A stretch of 64,000 bases of DNA from Whitmania pigra (lineage: Eukaryota; Annelida; Clitellata; Hirudinida; Haemopidae), in contig JAJTWR010000308.1 of NCBI GenBank assembly GCA_021613335.1, positions 923,501 through 987,500 on the forward strand, read 5' to 3'. Made by a program: the position numbers and the translations under genes. Shown piece after piece: positions 54,690-64,000 of this stretch. Below the pieces are notes generated by a model. The model saw only the letters and a program-made list of their open reading frames with translations, was not told the DNA's origin and made no database searches. The stretch's first letter is position 1. Each line of letters starts with the position of its first letter.

Positions 54690-56180
54690 CAACAACAACA
54701 ACGACGACGACGACGACAACAGCAACAACATCAACAACGACGACACTGAAATTATTGATGTCATGCGATTGTTGAAATGTTGTTTGAGTTAATGAGATTA
54801 CTCGGCTTATTACCGACGTATTATGTTTAAAATTTGTTCCCGATTGAATGTCAATATTAAAACATTGTGATATCATTTCAGTTATAATTAATTTCTTTTG
54901 TGTTTCTCATGCTCTTATATTTCAGAATTACTATTATCAATAATATTAATAACATTATTGACACAATATATCATCATCATCATCATCGTCATCACAGCCG
55001 TCGTCTTTGTCATCATTGTCGTCGTCACCATGATAAGTTTCAGAATAGCATTACAAAATAAATTCATCTGGCCTTTATGGAGTGAAATAGACTTAAAAAA
55101 TTGAGGAACAGCGTGAAGTTGAAAACACTACTTCAACTTTTAAATGCAAAATGAATCCGTTTAATCTAACCTTAACTCACCTCGCTGTTGAGAGACTTTT
55201 TTATTCAGGGTGGAAACCTCTTCAAATGTTTCTCCCTTGAAAAAGAAAAAAAATTGAAGAATTTTTTGCATGGCTGCTAATGGACGCGCACCAACGACAT
55301 TTAATAAATATTTTTGTTTTTCAATATTTTCAATTCAATGTTTTTAATGTAAACTGTTTGCTTTTAAAGATAAGAACGTAAATAAAATAAAAAGCTTTAA
55401 GCGCAGTCCGATAAGAGAAGCCATTGAAGCTATTTACGTTTTAAAGCAGAAAGGAACTAAAAGTTAACTTAGATTAAGACCACGCTGGGAAATCGATTTG
55501 TTTACAAAGCTTTCGTGACACCCCCGTGGCCTTTGCCGGGGTATGGTGGTCCTCGAAGAAAAATTCTCGAGCAATAAATCCGAGCACCTTTCTAGTTAAT
55601 TTCAGTCGAATCGATCCTTTTTCGATTTCAATCACAACAGTCCCGTCGGAAAAAGCAACATTACCGATAAAAAAACGGAGAAAGCGAAATGAGCACAAAA
55701 ACTCAATGAAGTTGCTATTGTCGTTAATGTTTGTTTTTCTTTCTTGTTTTTAAATCAATTTTCGATTTCTTTGTTGTTTTTTTTTGGTCTTTCACCGACG
55801 AACAGCTTTTCATGAAATCCTAAATTCTTGAAGTGTTTTCGAGAACTCAGCAAATTTACACGTTTAAAGAAAAGCGTCAGAAGCAGATTTCTGAAGTGAA
55901 AAGCAAAATTCTCCAGTTTCGCCATCGAGGAAAAGTTTAACATAATTCTTCTGTTCAATGCAGAGAGACGCTCTTCTGGAGAATAAATTCATTCCCGCAT
56001 TTCGTGATTTCACTCCTCACTCCTCGTGCGAAGGAATGAATGCGATCCAAATTGCAATCCAATACTTCTTGTCGGCCGTTTTCCTCAAGAATGCTCAGAT
56101 CCTCAAAACAACCGGACGACCCCGTCAACAGAATCCAGAGTCATCATCATCATCATCATCATCCATCCATGCATCACCCA
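54690..56180. other. Putative Robo-like intron 1, mid part with triplet runs
   Basis: AAC/ACG triplets at about 54690-54745, ATC/GTC runs at 54970-55030 and TCA runs at 56140-56165. No exon recognised. Confidence 0.5.
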
Positions 56181-57119
56181 GACCATCACCATCCACGTAG
56201 TCACCAGCATCTCATCACCATACGTCACTCCTTCTCTTGATGACCTACTAGTCCGTGCACATTTCAGAGCCTCTTTTAAGGGCGTAATTTTCAGACATCC
56301 TGTGTGGTCATTACTTCATCCATTTTCCTTGGGATGCATACTGTCATCGCGTCCCCACTTAACATTAACTCCTGTAATGCTCCTGTCGGCACTACTATCA
56401 ACACCCACATCATCGTCATCATCATCACCATCGACGTCACCATAACGTCCTCATCATCACAATCACTAGTACGTCCAATCAACGAATTCAGTCTCATTCT
56501 TGCATACAAATATCGTAATAATTTAGTTAAATATGATTTTTTGAATACGTATTAACTAATAGGTAATAATTAAAGTCACCGCAATAGTAATAATAATAAT
56601 AGTAATACTGTTAATAATTAACAATAACTTGTAATCCATATTAATTTAATAACAACAATTAATTAACATTAATATTACCGCTTCCAACAACCGGGTTAGG
56701 GGCAGACGACTTAGTGCCGGGAGATTGTTGATGTTGTTGTCATCTCGCGGAAACAGTGTTGAGAATTTATCGAGGGGGGTGTTCCATGGTTCGTGGTTCG
56801 TGGTCGGTTCCTCCTCGAATGAAATTTGCATCCAGCACCGAGTAGGGGGTTTGATGGACGATTCTCACCAGCCCTCTCCCATCCCCTGGTACAACGCATC
56901 ATCAATCAGAATTTTATAAATAAGTAAAACAGTTGTGATAATATGTCTTCCGAATTATTATGCATAGGCTGTCAGTATGTATGTTTAAGTTTATGTTTGT
57001 GCATATGTTTGTATCTGTGTGTGTATATTATTCTGTAGATGCTATACAAACGAGTGCTCGCTTTAAAAACACTGTCGGTGTTTTCCTTAAAGCACTTCAT
57101 TGTGTAACATGTTAACGTT

Positions 57120-57600
<481 letters not shown>

Positions 57601-57726
57601 TGTTGCATTATTTTTCCAGCACGGAGGATTCCTTCACAAAAGACGAAAGTGTTCCTGCAATTGCTTTTAATTTGCAAATGAAAACTTCATCCACAACTTC
57701 CTTCTTTTCCGTCCATCCTTCCTGGT

Positions 57727-58225
57727 GATGATGATGATGATGATGATTATGACGATGACGATGATGATGATGGTGGTGTACGGAGACATTCCACTCAACG
57801 ATGATTTTGAGCGGTCACTGAAAATTATATTAAACAAATAAAACAACAACGACAACAACAATAATAATAAATAATGCATTACTTAATAATAGCAACAACT
57901 TACTTAATAATAATAATAATAACAACAAAGAACAGTTGTAATAAATTTATCACAAGCCATAATTATAAAAAGTAATTACAATGAACAGGTGAGTGATGTT
58001 AAAATGTTATTTAATAAGAATAACAACATTCAGGAGGACGCTAGAATTAGTTTCAAGGTTATATTTTCTTCTCTTTATTTTCCTGAGGATGATCATATGA
58101 ATTTAAGAATATTTAAGAATAGCCGTTCGACCGGATAAATAAAATAAAATAAATAAAATAAATGGATATAGTAAATAAATAAATAAAATAAATAGATATA
58201 ATAAATAAATAGATAAAATAATTAA
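57727..58225. repeat. GAT and AAAT/AAATA simple repeats
   Basis: (GAT/GAC)n at 57727-57775, and AAATAAAT-type repeats at 58136-58225. Confidence 0.85.
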
Positions 58226-58661
58226 ATATAGAATAAGCAATGGAAAGTCATTGAACATGGCAACATGGCGGACAGCGGCTTGAAGACAGCACAATGAAGA
58301 GTGCGGAGTGGCACAGGTGTCCAGTGGAATGCAATTACTCGGTGTGGATTCGACTCATCGAGCGAAAGATACTCGAATCAAACACGTGGTCCCCTAATCA
58401 CATCCACTTCTTCTCACGTGACCACCTGCCTTTCCCAAGAAAATTGTTTTATTTCCACATTAAATTGCAATTCTCACGACGAAATTGTTCCGGTCTTAAA
58501 TTATAATTTTTAGTTAATTAATAATTATTTTTTAACCATAAATAATGTAAAGGTTTCTTTTATTTTACGCCATCGAATGAATCACTATTTTTTTTTTGTT
58601 GAGGGATTTAAATTTTGATCACTCAGATAAATCACTCGAATAAATTTTCTTCCCGCCAAAG

Positions 58662-58891
58662 ATTCCACCTCCCTCCGAATAGTAGAACATCCGGAGGACA
58701 CCTTCGTGCACCGGAACGACCCTGCTACCCTCAACTGCAGGGCCGAGGGAGAGCAGAACCCCCTCATCACGTGGTACAGGAATGGGGAGAAGATAGAAAA
58801 GTCGAGCGCCTACAAGATTTTGCGCTCGAACGGTCAGTTGTACTTTCCCAGCGTCAACTACCTCCACCACTTCTTTGCTTCGAGCAACAGC

Positions 58892-58932
<41 letters not shown>

Positions 58933-59036
58933 ACTCTCGAAAGCTGCACCGGACACGGGCGTGTACTACTGCAACGCCACCGATCCAAAAAGCGCAATGA
59001 GCGTCATCAGCAGGAATGCCACCCTCCAACTAAAAG
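58662..59036 (+). CDS. ROBO: Roundabout-like receptor, first Ig domain exon (partial gene)
   Basis: Axon-guidance receptor whose first Ig domains bind Slit (family knowledge). This 375-nt exon (phase 1 to phase 1, acceptor CCGCCAAAG, donor AAAG|GTTCC) encodes one Ig domain: RIVEHPEDTFVHRNDPATLN, CRAEGEQNPLITWYRNGEKI and APDTGVYYCNA, then VISRNATLQL. RIVEHP, the PATLNC strand, the ITWY tryptophan and the DTGVYYC cysteine match Robo Ig1. Between strands E and F, where Robo has a short loop, sits FASSNS plus 13 Asn codons. No second Ig exon occurs before the right edge, so the rest of the gene lies beyond. Dscam-, hemicentin- or other Robo-related Ig proteins are the alternatives. Confidence 0.75.
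58892..58930 (+). repeat. (AAC)13 microsatellite inside the Robo-like Ig1 coding exon
   Basis: Thirteen perfect AAC codons, preceded by AGC AAC AGC, keep the Ig reading frame open and encode poly-asparagine. No convincing splice pair removes it: GCGTCAAC upstream is a poor donor, and only weak CAACAG-type acceptors are available. Confidence 0.85.
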
Positions 59037-59765
59037 GTTCCACTTTTTTCGATTTCTTCTGTTTTTCTAATTAAGCCAGGACGTATCGAGTGATAAATGG
59101 GCTTCTCTTGTTAATTCAAGATTTGTATCAGTGCCACTCCGCTCTGCGATAACATTGAAACTTCTTAAAATTCGAGAAATCGAAAAGAGGGAAAAAAATG
59201 TTCAAGTTTCCCCTGACAATGAGGGTTGTCTCTCAGATGTTCATATCTCTTCCGATTGATGGATGAGAATCATTTTTAGTTTGATTCAAATCATTCGAGT
59301 TTGTCACAGAGAGATCTTCATCTCCCTTCGTTTGTTCTCATTGAATTACCGAGGCATCGAAATCATTGTTTGGGGGAATATCGGTAAGAATAAAATACAT
59401 GAAAATCGTAATTTCTCTTCACATTAAAGTGATGCGTTGGCTGCGTCCATTTGCGGATCAGAGCTCGGTTCTCTAATTGAACGAGTGATTGATTCTTCCT
59501 GCTCACAATGCCTGGAGACCATTGGATTGAATTAGCTTCAACCGTTCAATCGAAAAACATTTCATTTCTGAATCTCGGTTGACAGGCAAGTAAAACGAAT
59601 GCGATCGGTCTGTAAATGGAATAACACGACGTTCCATCCATGTCGTCACTTTGTCCCATTTGTCAACACTCACCTGTTTGACATCTCACCTGAACTGATT
59701 GCTGTAATGCTAATTACAACAATGACGTGATAATCATTCCTGCCTCTTTTTGTTGTTATTGTTGC
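59037..59765. other. Intron after Robo-like Ig1 exon, proximal
   Basis: No exon or repeat recognised. Confidence 0.4.
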
Positions 59766-60011
<246 letters not shown>

Positions 60012-60932
60012 TTATTTATTATGTCGTTGCTCTGCAAGGATTACATTTTATTATAAATTTTGAAAAATATTTCACAACAGTCAACAAAAGACAAATTTAG
60101 CTCAGACCTTAATCATTACATTATGTAAATCATTATGTTAAGCACTGTTTTAATCATTGCTTTATGTCAATCAATCTGCTAATCAAAGACATTAGTCTCC
60201 AAATAAGAATGTAATTGTTACATTACGAGGCTTCCATAAAATCAAATCAGAATAAAAACTGGACTCAGTCGCTCATACTTGTGAGCTCCTCAACCGGGTA
60301 ATGAAAGGTCAATGAGCAGGATGACTGGGTGGACCCCGAAAATGGAACGATTTCAAGTATTTGTTGCTGAAATGACTGAAAATCTAAAATATTATATTAA
60401 TGTAATAAAATAGTTTTAATTCAACATAAGCTTAAATTTATTGAACTCCTAGAAAATGGTAGATATAAATATAATAGCAAAATTCGGATGTGATTTTGGT
60501 CAACTGTTTCAAAACGAAGGAGTTACGTTTAAGAATTTTCAGTAATCCTTTACATTCATAAATTAGTCATAATTATTATCTTATTATATGTATTTACTAA
60601 ATGATTATAATAACTATGTTAATATTTGCTAAGTAATTATAGTAACTATGTTATTTATATTTATTTGTAGAAGATTTTTTTTTATGTCACTAATTGTCAT
60701 AATTACTATTGTATTATATTTCGTAATTATATTTATCAAAATAAGTTTTGTTGCAATCCATTCAAAAATCGACCTGGATCATTCATTCTCTACCAACCTA
60801 TCCGGACTCTCCTGAGGTCGGATAAACTAAACATTTTGAAATGGAGAATTAAATATTCATAACTCCCTCCCTCCGTGTCTTTCGGAGCAGATGTTCCACG
60901 GGAAGTCAACAAAGATTGTGTCACTACATCGT

Positions 60933-60934
60933 GC

Positions 60935-60988
<54 letters not shown>
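60933..60988 (+). repeat. (GTT)n microsatellite
   Basis: About 18 perfect GTT/TTG triplets in the presumed Robo-like intron. Confidence 0.95.
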
Positions 60989-63900
60989 AACCGTTCTTTA
61001 TAATTAGTGTTGTACAAATAAGGAATGTCGTCGCACATCTTGATGATGATGTCCTGCATTAATTACGACATTGTTTTACAGCGTTCCGATTTGACTTCCA
61101 CCTTAACTGTCGTGCATTATCGGACCGATGAATGTTTTTGCTTAATTCAGTTTAAAGGAAATAAAGTGAATTCCATGAATCGTGCATGGACGAAAAAGTT
61201 CACGTTAGGATTTCGTCAAAAGAATTAAAAGTTTCAATTCAGCCGTGGCTGGGCGTCATTCATTTGTAGCATGTTGGAGAATTTTTTACGACAAAGCAGA
61301 GTTCATTGGCTTCAGAATGGGTGGAGAAAATTTCCGTTTCGTTCTCGATTTTGCTAAACGAGGGCATAAATTTGACACCGAGATGAATAGGAGTTAATCA
61401 AGCAACTTTGTTAAAAAATTTCCGATATTCACGACCAATAAATTTCATTTCGTGTCAGAAGTTCTCAGCAAAAAAAGCTTTTGAAATTCTCAACAGCAGC
61501 ACGACATTTTCAATCACTTTTCCTCGGCAAAGAATGCAATAAGATCTTTTGTCAAATATTTCATATTATTTATTTCCCACCTTCGGCTTTTCAATTTAAA
61601 TTTAATTTGAAATGAAAAATTGCAATCTGAACGAACAAAAATTATTTTTCATAATTTCTGCTAAAAAAACTTTTTATTAAAATATTTCTCCGGGCTGTCT
61701 TGTTGGAAAGGGTCTTTGAAACAAGTTATGAGGTTTTTGCACCAAACGACCAGAGTCTGGGAATTGGAAAAAAGAATCGCGGATTGATGGAAGGAGTGGA
61801 AATAAAAGAAGGAGGGTTATTTGTGGTTCGGAGGATATTGGAGGTGGCTCTTTCTCTGGCCTCTTTATAGCTTCGAGCATGGAGGCTTATCAAAGTTTAA
61901 TCACAGACTCCAAATTGATTTATTTAATCCCCTTTTTACCGTTTTTTATTTTTCGCTAACTTTCCTGCTATTTTAGTAGATATTCTTGTTATTTCTGGCT
62001 AAAATCCGCTGGGAGTCGTGTTGTTGTGCATCAATAATTTGTGCTTTAATAATATTTGCTCACAAAAAAATAGTATTTATTGAAAATAAAAATATCTTTT
62101 TAATTGGATTACAAAATAAGTGGACCAACAGCCAGCATTTTTCGTCGTTTCATTGAATTTAAGAAATGCTTTAAAAATTCTAAAAGTTTTGGAACATCGA
62201 AAATGATTTCAGCCCGAGGGAACATTCCGTCCTCAGTATGCAATGACAAAAACAACATCATCATCTTTTTCATCATCGTCGTCTCCTCATATTCTTTGGA
62301 ATTCATATTCAGGCATTCAATATGTTATGTTATTAAATAAGTCCAAACGCCATAGATTTTCATCTTCGCCTCTCCGATCCCTCAGAAAAGCTTCGTACCT
62401 CCTGAAACGGTGAACTTCAAATTACACAGCTCTTCACGGGAGATAAAAGCGACAATGGAATGGCGGATAATTATGCATAAAACCCGCATTAAAACTTTTA
62501 AAACGGAATGAAAAGCAGCAAGTCTGAATGAGCAGCAGGGAAGCGAAGAACTCTTCGCCATCGTCCGGTAAAACATTCGGAAACCAATCGTGCTTCCTGG
62601 TACTTCCAGCAGAAATGCGATCTCTCTTAATTGACTTCCAAGAACTTCGACTAATACCTGACAGTTCCTTTCGTGTCACAGAATTTGAAACGACTCGACA
62701 CCACCTCAGTGCTCCGAAGAAGGTCGTAAAGATTTGATTAGCCCTCCGAGTCGAAAACGATATCTTGGGATACATTTTTTTTAAAAATTTCTCTTGAACA
62801 TATCTTATTCTCTTCAACTTCCCGTCTTTGTAAATTTGAGTTTCTGCTCGAAGCTTCCAGAAACTGTAACTTGTACCCGTAACTTGTATCTCGTCGCATT
62901 CTCCTTTGCATCTCGAACGCGAAAGGAGTGGCTCACTGGCATTCCATTACTCTTCGTTTGCAGCACATTATCCGCTCATATCGGAGGATGGCCTCTCATC
63001 CGCCATTCCTTCCGCTCTTCAAATATGTGGGCGATTCCAGGTCCGGACCCCTGAAGCGTGAAAGGTTTTCTTGAATGGTTTCCGCTAATCCGATCTGACG
63101 TTTGTGCAGAAGTCCGGAAGAGAAGAAGCAACTGGCAGAAGATGAGCATTGTCCCATCCACCGCCCATCTTTCCGATTGTTCCCCATCTGTTCCTCGAAA
63201 TCACTATCAAAACCACTTCCTCCTTCTCTCCACATAAGCACTCATCGGAGTTCTCTTCATCCTCACCTTCTTCCTCATCGTCGTCGTCACCGCTCGGTCA
63301 TTGTTCGTGCGCTGTTTAGAAGAGGTTATTATTAAAATGGATGACTCTGTGTTAGGAGCGTCTGGAGAATGGACCCCTGAGATTGGCAGTTATAATGTGC
63401 GGGTCTGTTGGCAGAAAGGATTTTTAAAACAGGATTTAATGGGACTCACCGAGCAGAAGTTCGGAGTTCCCGCCTGTAAGAGCACTTTGCCGATCGAGGA
63501 AAATTGCAGACGTCACATCTCCGAGATCATCCTTTCTGTTTTCCCGCCATGTGGAAAACACGCTGGAATATGTTATGACCGCATTCAATGGCAAAACATT
63601 TATGTGGTCCTTAAAATGTCACACTACCAACATCATTACCATCTTTTCAATAAGTATTACAAGCGCATAACTGTACCCGAAAGTTGCAACATCATTACAG
63701 TCATCACCACCGTCATAAGCATAAGTCATCGTCATCATCACATGAGCCTCGTCATCACAATCGTCATCATCGACATCAACACTATCTCCTAGCATCACTT
63801 TTTTTATCCCCAAAAAAATCTTTTCCATCGCGGGTCCTGGCACAAATGCAAATGAATTCCAAGGAAAGGAGCAGCACTTTTGTGGCTTCGACCGAATAAG

Positions 63901-64000
63901 ATGCCTTCCCAGCTAATCTCCAAACGACATTTTTTGAACTCATCAAAAATTTTCTTTTTTATTCCAACCTTTGCAAGTCTTTGACTCGTAAGTTCAATTT
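60989..64000. other. Right end of window, presumed Robo-like intron
   Basis: No Ig or other domain is recognisable. Open frames at 62434-62817 (-), 63301-63792 (+) and nearby lack family resemblance or low-complexity-free support. A CAT/ATC-rich stretch lies at about 63690-63785. Confidence 0.4.

Noticed and set aside
58615..59070. Gln-rich alternative frame over the Ig exon
   Set aside because: The (AAC)n tract read as CAA; the Ig-like frame carries the conserved Cys, Trp and Cys.

Overview
This window is bilaterian animal nuclear DNA. It is AT-rich, with intron-dense genes, mostly short introns with GT-AG ends (one GC-AG), decayed retroelements and abundant triplet microsatellites. Recognisable genes include a salt-inducible kinase, a LASP-type LIM/SH3 protein, a DLGAP/GKAP family protein, RAB18, protein O-mannose kinase, MITD1, insulin-degrading enzyme, a THAP protein, RNase H2 subunit A and the 5' part of a Roundabout-like receptor. 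A DLGAP protein together with a Robo-type Ig domain points to Bilateria. POMK argues against Drosophila-like insects, and a lophotrochozoan is my best guess, but the window cannot settle it. I assembled the exons by reading splice sites, codon phase and family similarity by eye. In every multi-exon model except the Robo fragment the phases close exactly.

Layout. 1-5844 (-): SIK-family kinase, running off the left edge. 6478-10114 (+): LASP, head-to-head with SIK. 11417-15285 (-): DLGAP/GKAP protein. 15.7-17.7 kb: remnants of a Ty3/gypsy pol and a hAT transposase. 18103-20856 (+): RAB18, with a dead LINE in intron 1. 21566-22602 (-): POMK. 24167-25404 (-): MITD1. 26423-29242 (-): a 731-residue protein I do not recognise, with a SINE-like repeat starting at one of its splice donors. 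29.5-32.1 kb: nested non-LTR retroelement fragments. 34286-41503 (+): insulin-degrading enzyme, 27 coding exons. 42861-43601 (+): single-exon THAP protein, tail-to-tail and 37 bp from 43639-45337 (-): RNASEH2A. 46.6-47.0 kb: a second copy of the SINE-like repeat, then a complete-looking hAT-type MITE with an 8-bp target duplication. 49.2 kb to the right edge (+): a putative signal-peptide exon and a Robo-type Ig1 exon, separated by a 9.3-kb intron full of satellites.

The genes do not form a pathway. They are housekeeping and developmental genes packed closely together, including one divergent pair (SIK/LASP) and two convergent pairs (RAB18/POMK and THAP/RNASEH2A). I found no tRNA, rRNA or CRISPR array. 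I cannot demonstrate a wholly new system. The observations most worth a second look are the poly-Asn tract inside the Robo-like Ig1 domain, the unrecognised 731-aa gene with its repeat-borne splice donor, the MITE with intact ends, and the interleaved retroelements.
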